Shown: piece by piece, positions 1 to 7,704 of the stretch
How the letters are laid out: each line of letters opens with the position of its first letter
Numbering within the stretch: the stretch's first letter is position 1
Assembly: GCA_945971355.1 (NCBI GenBank)
Contig: CAMFPD010000018.1
Location: 1 to 18,797, forward strand
Direction: 5' to 3'
From: an uncultured Lachnobacterium sp.
Lineage (GTDB): Bacteria; Bacillota; Clostridia; Lachnospirales; Lachnospiraceae
Length of the DNA: 18,797 bases
The notes under the pieces: model-generated
The model's database searches: none
What the model was told of the DNA's origin: nothing
What the model saw: the letters and a program-made list of their open reading frames with translations, nothing else
Position numbers and translations under genes: made by a program

Positions 1-55
1 GATTGAACTGCTTGGTGCCGCTCCTGTTCCTCCGTCATATCCTGAAATAAGAACT
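1..55. repeat. Exact 55-bp direct repeat, copy at window edge
   Basis: Bases 1-55 are identical to bases 396-450, and identity ends at base 56 (t versus a at 451). The offset of 395 bp is not a multiple of 3, so in the gltB frame this copy reads as an unrelated peptide instead of the family's expected continuation after EELREYMA. A 55-base perfect match ending at a contig edge fits a k-mer-sized assembly join better than a biological duplication. Confidence 0.9.
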
Positions 56-3000
56 TAGCCATGTATTCTCTGAGTTCTTCTGCGATGAATCTCATAAAGT
101 TCTCTACATACTCCGGCTTTCCGGCAAATCTCTTACGAAGTTCTGGATTCTGAGTCGCAATACCAGCTGGACAGGTATCCAGGTTACATACTCTCATCAT
201 TACACAACCCATTGTTACAAGAGGAGCTGTTGCAAAACCAAATTCCTCAGCGCCAAGGCATGCTGCTATTGCAACATCACGACCACTCATCAGTTTTCCA
301 TCAGTCTCAATTCTAACCTTGTTACGAAGACCGTTCATAATAAGTGTCTGATGTGTCTCAGCAAGACCAAGCTCCCATGGAAGTCCTGCATTATGGATTG
401 AACTGCTTGGTGCCGCTCCTGTTCCTCCGTCATATCCTGAAATAAGAACTACCTGAGCACCTGCCTTTGCTACACCGGCTGCTACAGTTCCAACACCAGC
501 CTCTGAAACAAGCTTAACAGAAATTCTCGCATCTCTATTTGCATTCTTCAGATCAAAAATAAGCTGCTCTAAATCCTCGATAGAGTATATATCGTGGTGT
601 GGTGGTGGTGAAATAAGGGATACACCTGGTGTTGAAAGTCTTGTCTTTGCAATCCAAGGATATACTTTCTTTCCTGGAAGATGACCACCTTCACCTGGTT
701 TTGCACCCTGTGCCATTTTAATCTGGATTTCCTGTGCGCTTGTGAGATATCTGCTTGTCACACCAAATCTACCAGATGCTACCTGTTTAATAGCAGAACA
801 TCTGTTAAGACCATCCTTACCTATTGTGAGACGTTCCTTGTCCTCTCCACCTTCACCTGTATTTGATTTACCATGGAGATTGTTCATTGCAATTGCCAGT
901 GTTTCATGAGCTTCCTTGGAAATTGATCCATAGGACATAGCTCCTGTTTTAAATCTTGTAACAATTGAATCTACACTTTCAACCTCTTCAATTGGAACTC
1001 CTTTCTTAGGATATTTAAAATCAATAAGTCCTCGAATATTTGTATTTTTCTGTTCCTCATCTACAAGAGCTGTATACTGCTTGAACATCTCATAGTCACC
1101 TCTTTGAGTTGACTGCTGGAGAAGATGTATTGTAGCCGGATTGTACAGATGGTCGTCTGCTCCGCTTCTCATCTTATGTCTGCCCTTGCTGTCAAGTGTA
1201 AGGTCTGTCTCAAGTCCAAGTGGGTCATAGGCTGCTGAATGAAGTGTGTTTACATCATTCTCGATATCCTGTATAGAGATACCACCGATTCTGCTTACTG
1301 TGTTTGTGAAATATTTCTCAATCACATCACTGTTAATTCCGATTGCCTCAAAAATCTTTGAGCCCTGATATGACTGGATTGTTGAAATACCCATCTTTGC
1401 AGCGATTTTTACAATACCTGTGATAATTGCATGGTTGTAGTCGTCGATTGCTGCATAGTAATCCTTGTCAAGCATATGCTCGTCTACAAGCTGCTTTACT
1501 GTATCAAGAGCAAGGTATGGGTTGATTGCACTTGCACCATATCCAAGGAGGGTTGCAAAATGATGCACCTCTCTTGGCTCACCTGACTCAATGATAAGAG
1601 AAAGTGATGTCCTCTTCTTGGTCTTTACCAGATACTGCTGTAAGGCAGATACTGCCAAAAGTGATGGTATAGCCACATGGTTTTCATCCACTCCCCTGTC
1701 TGAAAGAATCAGAATGTTTGCTCCATCCCTGTAGGCTCTGTCAGCCTCAATATAAAGTCTGTCTACAGCCCTCTCAAGGCTTGTGTTTTTGTAATATATA
1801 ATAGGAATAACCTCTACCTTAAAGCCTTCCTTCTTAAGGCTCTTAATCTTCATCAAATCTGTGTTTGTGAGGATTGGATTGTTAATCTTAAGCACTCGGC
1901 AGTTTTCAGGCTTCTCCTCAAGTACGTTTCCCCCCTCTCCTATATAAAGAGTTGTGGATGTGACAACCTCCTCACGGATTGAGTCGATTGGTGGGTTTGT
2001 AACCTGGGCAAATCTCTGCTTAAAATAGTTGAACAGAGGCTCCTGATTAGATGAAAGTGCAGCAAGCGGTGTGTCTGTTCCCATTGCGGCAGTTCCCTCT
2101 ACACCATTTTTTGCCATTGGTAAAATAGAATCCTTTAATGACTCATATGTGTAGCCAAAGGCTCTCTGCATTCTCTGTCTCTCTTCCTTGGTATACTCTG
2201 GTACACGCTCATTAGGAATCTTTAAGTCCTTGAGCTGAATCATATTTCTGTCAAGCCACTCACCATATGGACGCTTGCCGGCATATCTCTCCTTAAGCTC
2301 ATCATCATTTATTATTCTGCCCTCTACTGTGTCCACAAGAAGCATCTTGCCCGGACGGAGACGGTCTTTTTTCACGATTGTTGTAGGGTCTACATCAAGT
2401 ACTCCTACCTCTGATGAGAGTATGAGATAATCGTCATCTGTCACATAGTAACGTGATGGACGAAGTCCGTTTCTGTCAAGCACAGCTCCCATTATATCTC
2501 CATCTGAGAAAAGAATAGATGCAGGTCCATCCCATGGCTCCATCATGGTTGCATAATACTGGTAAAAGTCCTTCTTCTTCTGGGACATAATTGCATTGTT
2601 TGCCCATGGCTCAGGAATCATAACCATTACTGCAAGTGGTAAATCCATTCCGCTCATTACAAGAAATTCCAGAGTATTGTCAAGCATTGCAGAGTCAGAA
2701 CCCTCAGCATTAATTACCGGAAGCACCTTCTGGAACTCTCCCTTTAATTTAAGAGACTCCATGTTCTCCTCTCGTGCTGACATCTTATCTGCGTTACCAC
2801 GGATGGTATTAATCTCACCATTGTGTACTATAAATCTGTTTGGATGTGCTCTCTCCCAGCTTGGGTTTGTGTTAGTTGAGAATCTGGAATGTACTGTTGC
2901 AATAGCTGACTCATAATCAGGATCCTGAAGGTCATGGAAGAACTGTCTCAGCTGCTCTACCAAAAACATTCCCTTGTATACAATTGTTCTGCTTGAAAGT

Positions 3001-3572
3001 GAAACTACATATGTATCATCATTTGACTGCTCGAACACTCTTCTTGCTACATAGAGCTTTCTGTCAAACTCAAGACCTTTTTCCACGTCCTCTGGGCGTT
3101 TTACAAAAGCCTGCATGATACATGGCATACACTCTCTGGCTTTTTCCGAAAGCTTCTCCGGCTCTGTTGGAACAGTTCTCCATCCAAGGAATTTCATGCC
3201 TTCCTTCTCCACGATAACCTCAAACATCTTCTTTGCCTGATTTCTCTTGAACTCCTCCTGTGGGAAGAAAAACATACCTACACCGTAATCTCTCTCCTCA
3301 CCAAGCTCAATGCCCAGCTCCTTAGTAGCCTTTACAAAAAATTTATGTGAAATCTGAAGCAGGATACCTACACCATCTCCAGTTTTTCCGTCTGCATCCT
3401 TACCAGCTCTGTGCTTTAAATTCTCTACAATCTTCAAAGCATTTTCAACTGTCTGATGTGTTTTGATACCTTTAATATTAACTACTGCACCAATACCACA
3501 GTTATCATGTTCAAATCTTGGATCATATAATCCCTTTGCAACTGCAGTACTCTCGTTCCACTGTTTACTCAT
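1..3572 (-). CDS. gltB: Glutamate synthase (NADPH/ferredoxin) large subunit, 3' end missing
   Basis: Makes glutamate from 2-oxoglutarate and glutamine-derived ammonia, the GOGAT half of nitrogen assimilation, in the cytoplasm. I translated the frame from ATG 3572, which has an AAGGGA ribosome site 7 nt upstream. The N-terminus MSKQWNESTAVAKGLYDPRF leads to EHDNCGIGA; Cys25 is the expected nucleophile of the class II glutaminase domain, exposed after propeptide cleavage. The FMN/synthase domain shows GEGGEDKERL, KPGEGGHLPGKKV and SGYDGGTGAAP. The 3Fe-4S cysteines follow in GCVMMRVCNLDTCP (CX5CX4C, first Cys about residue 1123). Normal GltB has about 1500 residues. Here genuine sequence stops near residue 1172 (EELREYMA), so the C-terminal beta-helix domain is absent. 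The last 55 bases are an out-of-frame copy of an internal segment, probably an assembly join. No small subunit (gltD) is visible. Confidence 0.95.
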   Translation of the reverse strand, partial: MSKQWNESTAVAKGLYDPRFEHDNCGIGAVVNIKGIKTHQTVENALKIVENLKHRAGKDADGKTGDGVGILLQISHKFFVKATKELGIELGEERDYGVGMFFFPQEEFKRNQAKKMFEVIVEKEGMKFLGWRTVPTEPEKLSEKARECMPCIMQAFVKRPEDVEKGLEFDRKLYVARRVFEQSNDDTYVVSLSSRTIVYKGMFLVEQLRQFFHDLQDPDYESAIATVHSRFSTNTNPSWERAHPNRFIVHNGEINTIRGNADKMSAREENMESLKLKGEFQKVLPVINAEGSDSAMLDNTLEFLVMSGMDLPLAVMVMIPEPWANNAIMSQKKKDFYQYYATMMEPWDGPASILFSDGDIMGAVLDRNGLRPSRYYVTDDDYLILSSEVGVLDVDPTTIVKKDRLRPGKMLLVDTVEGRIINDDELKERYAGKRPYGEWLDRNMIQLKDLKIPNERVPEYTKEERQRMQRAFGYTYESLKDSILPMAKNGVEGTAAMGTDTPLAALSSNQEPLFNYFKQRFAQVTNPPIDSIREEVVTSTTLYIGEGGNVLEEKPENCRVLKINNPILTNTDLMKIKSLKKEGFKVEVIPIIYYKNTSLERAVDRLYIEADRAYRDGANILILSDRGVDENHVAIPSLLAVSALQQYLVKTKKRTSLSLIIESGEPREVHHFATLLGYGASAINPYLALDTVKQLVDEHMLDKDYYAAIDDYNHAIITGIVKIAAKMGISTIQSYQGSKIFEAIGINSDVIEKYFTNTVSRIGGISIQDIENDVNTLHSAAYDPLGLETDLTLDSKGRHKMRSGADDHLYNPATIHLLQQSTQRGDYEMFKQYTALVDEEQKNTNIRGLIDFKYPKKGVPIEEVESVDSIVTRFKTGAMSYGSISKEAHETLAIAMNNLHGKSNTGEGGEDKERLTIGKDGLNRCSAIKQVASGRFGVTSRYLTSAQEIQIKMAQGAKPGEGGHLPGKKVYPWIAKTRLSTPGVSLISPPPHHDIYSIEDLEQLIFDLKNANRDARISVKLVSEAGVGTVAAGVAKAGAQVVLISGYDGGTGAAPSSSIHNAGLPWELGLAETHQTLIMNGLRNKVRIETDGKLMSGRDVAIAACLGAEEFGFATAPLVTMGCVMMRVCNLDTCPAGIATQNPELRKRFAGKPEYVENFMRFIAEELREYMAKFLFQDMTEEQERHQAVQ
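396..450. repeat. Exact 55-bp direct repeat, native copy inside gltB
   Basis: This copy lies in the correct gltB frame and encodes the conserved FMN-domain stretch around LISGYDGGTGAAPSSS. It is therefore the original of the pair; the copy at 1-55 is the misplaced one. Confidence 0.9.
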
Positions 3573-3615
3573 AGCTTCATCCCTTTCTAAGTGTACTCTT
3601 CGTTTTCTGTTCTCA

Positions 3616-3644
3616 ATTTTAAACCTTTAGCGCGCCAAAGTAAA
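3616..3644 (-). promoter_or_regulatory. Probable gltB sigma-A promoter
   Basis: On the minus strand TTTACT (3644-3639, 4/6 to TTGACA) is separated by 17 nt from TAAAAT (3621-3616, 5/6 to TATAAT), with an A-rich tract just upstream of the -35. Predicted transcription would start about 40 nt before the gltB ATG. It lies downstream of the terminator at 3753-3810, so gltB should be transcribed on its own. The assignment rests on sequence match only. A second perfect TATAAT occurs further upstream (about 3712-3717) but has no convincing -35. Confidence 0.55.
3625..3640. promoter_or_regulatory. GC-rich 16-bp imperfect palindrome, candidate gltB operator
   Basis: The plus strand reads CTTTAGCGCGCCAAAG, an inverted repeat with only one mismatched pair (CTTT-R-GCGCGC-Y-AAAG). 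It occupies the spacer of the proposed gltB promoter and overlaps the last two bases of the -35 box. Its GCGCGC core stands out in an otherwise very AT-rich intergenic region. Position and symmetry suggest a repressor site; I do not recognise the motif as that of a known regulator. Confidence 0.45.
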
Positions 3645-3747
3645 TCGTTTTTTTCTTGATATTGTCTGATTATTTGATAATTAGGCCTATATCCATATAT
3701 ATTCTGACTAATTATATTTATTTTCTTAGGTTTAATTGGTTTTTAAC

Positions 3748-3810
3748 ACAAAAATAGGGCTATTACAGGTGCAAAAAATTTCATTTTTCTTCACTTGCAA
3801 TAACCCTATT
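3748..3810 (-). terminator. Rho-independent terminator after the HAD-CPBP operon
   Basis: On the minus strand, arms beginning AATAGGGTTATT and ending AATAGCCCTATT pair through about 19 bp, with G-U wobbles and one A-C mismatch. A TTTTT run follows immediately. The wobble pairs form only in the minus-strand RNA (the plus-strand RNA would have C-A mismatches), which fits termination of the minus-strand gene ending at 3880. The 307-bp gap 3573-3879 holds only this terminator and the gltB promoter region. Confidence 0.85.
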
Positions 3811-3879
3811 CCATTATTTTTCCTAATTGTGCATAGTTTTAACACAATTTAGAAGGTGTACTTTTTGTCTTTGTGCATA

Positions 3880-4656
3880 TTAATGTCTTATTTTCCTAAT
3901 CACAAAGCCGTACAACAATCCAATACCTAAAAACAAAATACAAACTGAAACAATCCATGCAAAAAAACTTTGATTTGTGAGTTCCATTCCCAAATTCAGT
4001 TCCGTTCTTAGAACCGCAGAGGTATTTGCAGCCATATGGCCTACAATAGCTCCATATACATTCCCAACATACTCCATTGCAAGGGCTAATACTATTCCAA
4101 GCATAAGAGCATATATAAGCTGAACTATATTAAAGTGCACCAGACCAAAAAGTAATGCCGATATAAAAACGCTTGGCCACATACCTGTAATTTTTCTGAG
4201 CGAACCATATACAATTCCTCTGAATACCAGTTCTTCCAAAACAGGCGACAATAATCCCGAACCTATCAACTCAATCCCAAGCACACTGCCGTAAAAGCCT
4301 TCATTTGCCTGTTCAAAGCCAGGGGACATTTGAACCAACGGGCTCATTACAATCACGTTGTTTCCCCCCCAACTTATAAAGACAAAGATTACCACTATCA
4401 TTACAATATCCGCAATCCTCTTAGGCAATGAAGGCTCATACACATTCACAATATTTTTGCATTTCCTGTATATCATAAAATAGATTACGGGAATAGTGAT
4501 TAAATCCGCAATAATCTGACACAACATATACTTCTCATTTTCACCACCAATAAAATCCCTTGCAATAATCATGATAAGTAAATGCATAAAATAATATACA
4601 AACAAAGGAAACACTATTTCCCACAAAACTATCTCTTTCCTATAGGCTTTTTCCAT
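3880..4656 (-). CDS. CPBP-family intramembrane metalloprotease (Abi/Rce1-like)
   Basis: A 258-residue, strongly hydrophobic protein with about seven or eight predicted membrane segments. It carries the CPBP (CAAX protease/bacteriocin-processing) signature motifs: EELVFRG (Glu141, Glu142, Arg146), FGLVHFN (Phe170, His174) and GHMAAN (His207, Asn211). These polar residues form the glutamate/histidine active site inside the membrane in this family. Members cleave membrane-associated substrates, and some give immunity to self-produced bacteriocins; no bacteriocin gene is visible here, so the substrate is unknown. The start ATG follows AGAGGA by about 7 nt. It lies 26 bp downstream of the HAD phosphatase gene and is probably cotranscribed with it. 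The terminator at 3748-3810 follows. Confidence 0.85.
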   Translation of the reverse strand: MEKAYRKEIVLWEIVFPLFVYYFMHLLIMIIARDFIGGENEKYMLCQIIADLITIPVIYFMIYRKCKNIVNVYEPSLPKRIADIVMIVVIFVFISWGGNNVIVMSPLVQMSPGFEQANEGFYGSVLGIELIGSGLLSPVLEELVFRGIVYGSLRKITGMWPSVFISALLFGLVHFNIVQLIYALMLGIVLALAMEYVGNVYGAIVGHMAANTSAVLRTELNLGMELTNQSFFAWIVSVCILFLGIGLLYGFVIRKIRH

Positions 4657-4682
4657 GTTTTTTCCTCTTTATCACCTAATTA

Positions 4683-5336
4683 TTATCCTAATATTGTTTC
4701 TACAGCATCTATCACTTCATCCATAGAATCGCAAATTGTTACAGCCCCTGCCTCTTTCATTTCACTTATGTCACCAAATCCGAAGCTTACTCCTACAGTT
4801 TTTATACCTACCTGATTAGCACCTTCCACATCAAAAATGGTATCCCCTATCAGGCACATGTCATTCTTATCAATATGTTTCCATCTGCGCATCACTTCAT
4901 TCAGCACTTCCTCTTTGGTATCAATCTTTCCATCAAAGGTGGCACCTACCACATCATCAAACAAATCAATGATATTAAAATGCTCAAGAATCTTTCTACA
5001 GGATACCTCTGGCTTTGAGGATGCCATTCCAATTAAATACCCTTTATTCTTCAATTCTCTAATACATTGTTCAACTCCGGGATACAGGCTGCATTCATAG
5101 ATTCCTATTGGCTGATATCGTTCCCTGTACTTTGCAACAGCTTCTATTGCCTTCTCCTCTGTAAAATTGTAATGATTCATAAAACTTAATTTAAGAGGCG
5201 GCCCTATAAAGCATCTGAGCTTTTTTAAATCATATTCTTCTATTCCATAGTAATCCAATGTATACTGCACTGACTTTGTAATTCCCTCCGAGGAATCAAT
5301 CAGTGTACCGTCCAAATCAAACAATACAGCTTTCAT
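4683..5336 (-). CDS. HAD-superfamily phosphatase (Gph/PgmB-like)
   Basis: A 217-residue soluble hydrolase. Motif I is FDLDGTL (nucleophile Asp7, acid/base Asp9), motif II is the serine in MASSKPE (around 106-107), motif III is a lysine near 141, and motif IV is GDTIFDVEGA (Asp165, Asp169 for Mg2+). The helical cap lies between motifs I and II, as in phosphoglycolate phosphatases and beta-phosphoglucomutases (subclass I). The C-terminal GVSFGFGDISEMKEAGA resembles Gph-type proteins. The substrate cannot be read from sequence; a small phosphoester for metabolite repair or sugar metabolism is likely. AAGGAG sits 8 nt before the ATG. It is the first gene of a two-gene operon with the CPBP protease. 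Confidence 0.9.
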   Translation of the reverse strand: MKAVLFDLDGTLIDSSEGITKSVQYTLDYYGIEEYDLKKLRCFIGPPLKLSFMNHYNFTEEKAIEAVAKYRERYQPIGIYECSLYPGVEQCIRELKNKGYLIGMASSKPEVSCRKILEHFNIIDLFDDVVGATFDGKIDTKEEVLNEVMRRWKHIDKNDMCLIGDTIFDVEGANQVGIKTVGVSFGFGDISEMKEAGAVTICDSMDEVIDAVETILG

Positions 5337-5395
5337 ATAAATCTCTCCTTGTTTTTATTACATTCTTCTCTTTTTCAAAAATGGAATATAACCAA

Positions 5396-5439
5396 TAAAA
5401 CAAGTGCCATAGAATGCGATCCCGCATATCCTATGGCAC
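5396..5439 (-). terminator. Rho-independent terminator after the topoisomerase operon
   Basis: Arms GTGCCATAG (5404-5412) and CTATGGCAC (5431-5439) pair perfectly. An inner ATGCG/CGCAT stem closes on a 4-nt loop, so the whole is a near-continuous hairpin. On the minus strand the stem is followed by TTGTTTTATT. It lies 17 bp past the stop codon of the A-subunit gene. Confidence 0.88.
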
Positions 5440-5456
5440 CTTATATTTATGTCCTT

Positions 5457-7691
5457 CTAATGCTTTGTTCCCTTGGTATCGCGATTTCCTATCTTCAATC
5501 GGTTAAGCGAAAGTTCTTTTCCTTTCACCTCAACAGTTTCATTTTCGCCTTCTGTGAAAATGTATACATCCTTTAACTCATCACTCTTATCCAGTTTCAT
5601 TCCTCTGACACCTACTGCCATCTTCTTCTTTTCAGGAATAGTGTCACATTCAATTCTAAGGAAATAATCCTTATTCGAATGCATCACAAGATGCTCGCCG
5701 CCATTTATAATTCTAACAGCTATAACTTCATCATCCTCAGCTAACTTAGTTGCCTGAGATGTCTTTCTGGAAACAACGAATTCTGTTCCATCCACAAGTT
5801 TAAGCATAGACTGCTTCGTAGCAAACAATATCTTATTCTGTGACACATTTTCAAGACTCATAATATATATAAAGTCTTCCGTCTTGCTGTCATAGTTACT
5901 TACATTGTCAATAGGGGTTCCCTTATCTCTGAATTTACCAAACGGAAGATCCAGAACCTTTATCAGATGCAAATTACCTGTGTTTGTAAAAATACATACC
6001 TTATCGATATTCTTCACCTTGAATACCACTTTGTTTTCTGCATCGGCTGTCTCCTTATTTCTCTCATAAGTAGCAACATCAACAGTTTTGGCATATCCAA
6101 ATCTATCCATAAGGAACACTACATCAGCCACTTCGATTTCCTTCTTGGCAATCACTGCCTCTTCAAGGTTGTCTATTACAGTCTTTCTCTCAGTTGAATA
6201 TTCTTTCTTGAAAGATTTAAGCTCCTTGATAATCACCTTCGCCATAGAGCCTCTGTTTGCAAGAATATCCTCGTAGGTTGCAATATTAGCCAGTGTATCC
6301 TCATGTTCTTTAATCAATGCATCTATCTCGAGACCAATCAGGCGGTACAATCTCATATCAAGGATGGCCTTTGCCTGTCGTTCTGTAAAACGAAGCTTCA
6401 TAGCCATTTTCTCAGACTCTTTGGACTTGAAGGTTATGTTTTTTACATCACCGTTAATAAGGCAGTTTTCTGCATCCTGACGATTTTTACTTCCACGAAG
6501 TATCTCGATAATCAAGTCGATTACATTGCAGGCTTCAATAAGACCTTCCTGTATCTCCTTCTTATCCAATTCTTTGGCAAGAAGTGTCTTATACTTTCTT
6601 GTTGCAATTTCGTACTGAAAGTTAACATGATGTCTTATAATCGGAATAACTCCCATTGTCTCAGGTCTTCCATTTGCAACAGCAAGCATATTTACTCCGA
6701 AGGTATCCTCAAGCTTTGTCTTTTTAAACAACAGGTTTTTTAGAGCTTCTACATCAGCGCCTTTCTTCAAATCAAGAACAATTCGTATTCCTTCCTTTGA
6801 AGATTGATTTGTAATATCAACAATATCTGTTGTAGCCTTTGTCTCCACAAGATTATATACATCATTTAAGAATTTACCAATGTTTGCACCGATCATGGTA
6901 TATGGGATTTCAGTTATTACAAGGCGTTCTTTACCACCTTTTGCCTTCTCAATTTCCACCTTACCACGAATTTTTATCTTTCCAGCTCCACTTTCATAAA
7001 TCGCCGGAAGTTCATCTTTATTAGCAATTATTCCTCCTGTAGGAAAATCAGGACCAGGTATATACTGCATCATCTCTCCTGTCGTAATATCAGGATTCTT
7101 CATGTATGCAATCACACCATCTATCACTTCTCCAAAGTTATGTGGTGGAATACTTGTTGCCATACCTACAGCAATACCTTCTGCTCCATTTATAAGAAGG
7201 TTTGGAACCTTTACCGGAAGCACCTGGGGCTCCTTCTCTGTCTCATCATAGTTTGGCACAAAATCCACAACATTTTTGTCAAGGTCCGCCAGATAGGCTT
7301 CCTGTGTAACCTTCTGAAGCCTTGCCTCTGTGTATCGCATTGCAGCAGCCCCGTCTCCCTCGATTGAACCGAAGTTACCATGACCATCCACAAGCGGAAG
7401 TCCTTTCTTAAAATCCTGTGCCATTACAACCATAGCATCATAAATTGAAGAATCACCATGTGGATGATATTTACCCATGGTATCACCTACAATACGGGCA
7501 CTCTTTCTATATGGCTTGTCATATCTGATTCCCAGCTCATACATATCATAAAGTGTACGTCTCTGTACCGGCTTAAGTCCATCCCTCACATCAGGAAGGG
7601 CACGAGCCACAATAACACTCATGGCATAATCTATATATGATTTTTTCATCAGATCCGAATATTCGGTTTGAATAATATTATTGTTATCCAT
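5457..7691 (-). CDS. parC: Type IIA DNA topoisomerase subunit A, short form (topoisomerase IV-like; GyrA/ParC family)
   Basis: A breakage-reunion subunit of 744 residues. The winged-helix region has GDSSIYD with Ser81 and Asp85 at the quinolone-contact positions (wild-type state), and AAAMRYTEARL gives the catalytic Arg119-Tyr120 pair that joins cut DNA. The tower and coiled-coil regions reach about residue 510 (QAKAILDMRLYRL at about 439-451). The C-terminal beta-pinwheel (about 520-735) lacks the GyrA box (QRRGGKG-type); the corresponding site reads KFRDKGTP (586-593). True GyrA is usually 800-880 aa, and the box is needed to wrap DNA for negative supercoiling. I therefore infer a ParC-like decatenating or relaxing enzyme, although databases often label it GyrA. 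AGGAG lies about 10 nt before the ATG. The gene starts 13 bp after the B-subunit stop and ends at a clear terminator. Confidence 0.9.
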   Translation of the reverse strand: MDNNNIIQTEYSDLMKKSYIDYAMSVIVARALPDVRDGLKPVQRRTLYDMYELGIRYDKPYRKSARIVGDTMGKYHPHGDSSIYDAMVVMAQDFKKGLPLVDGHGNFGSIEGDGAAAMRYTEARLQKVTQEAYLADLDKNVVDFVPNYDETEKEPQVLPVKVPNLLINGAEGIAVGMATSIPPHNFGEVIDGVIAYMKNPDITTGEMMQYIPGPDFPTGGIIANKDELPAIYESGAGKIKIRGKVEIEKAKGGKERLVITEIPYTMIGANIGKFLNDVYNLVETKATTDIVDITNQSSKEGIRIVLDLKKGADVEALKNLLFKKTKLEDTFGVNMLAVANGRPETMGVIPIIRHHVNFQYEIATRKYKTLLAKELDKKEIQEGLIEACNVIDLIIEILRGSKNRQDAENCLINGDVKNITFKSKESEKMAMKLRFTERQAKAILDMRLYRLIGLEIDALIKEHEDTLANIATYEDILANRGSMAKVIIKELKSFKKEYSTERKTVIDNLEEAVIAKKEIEVADVVFLMDRFGYAKTVDVATYERNKETADAENKVVFKVKNIDKVCIFTNTGNLHLIKVLDLPFGKFRDKGTPIDNVSNYDSKTEDFIYIMSLENVSQNKILFATKQSMLKLVDGTEFVVSRKTSQATKLAEDDEVIAVRIINGGEHLVMHSNKDYFLRIECDTIPEKKKMAVGVRGMKLDKSDELKDVYIFTEGENETVEVKGKELSLNRLKIGNRDTKGTKH

Positions 7692-7704
7692 TTACAGTTA
7701 TCTC

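Noticed and set aside
3570..3581. Mini-ORF ATG AAG CTA TGA overlapping the gltB start
   Set aside because: A three-codon frame sharing ATGA with gltB could be a coupled leader, but it lies within the normal ribosome-site spacing and probably arises by chance.
3880..4656. CPBP protease as part of a bacteriocin or phage-defence system
   Set aside because: The family includes Abi-type proteins, but there is no bacteriocin precursor, exporter or defence gene nearby; it is simply paired with a HAD phosphatase.
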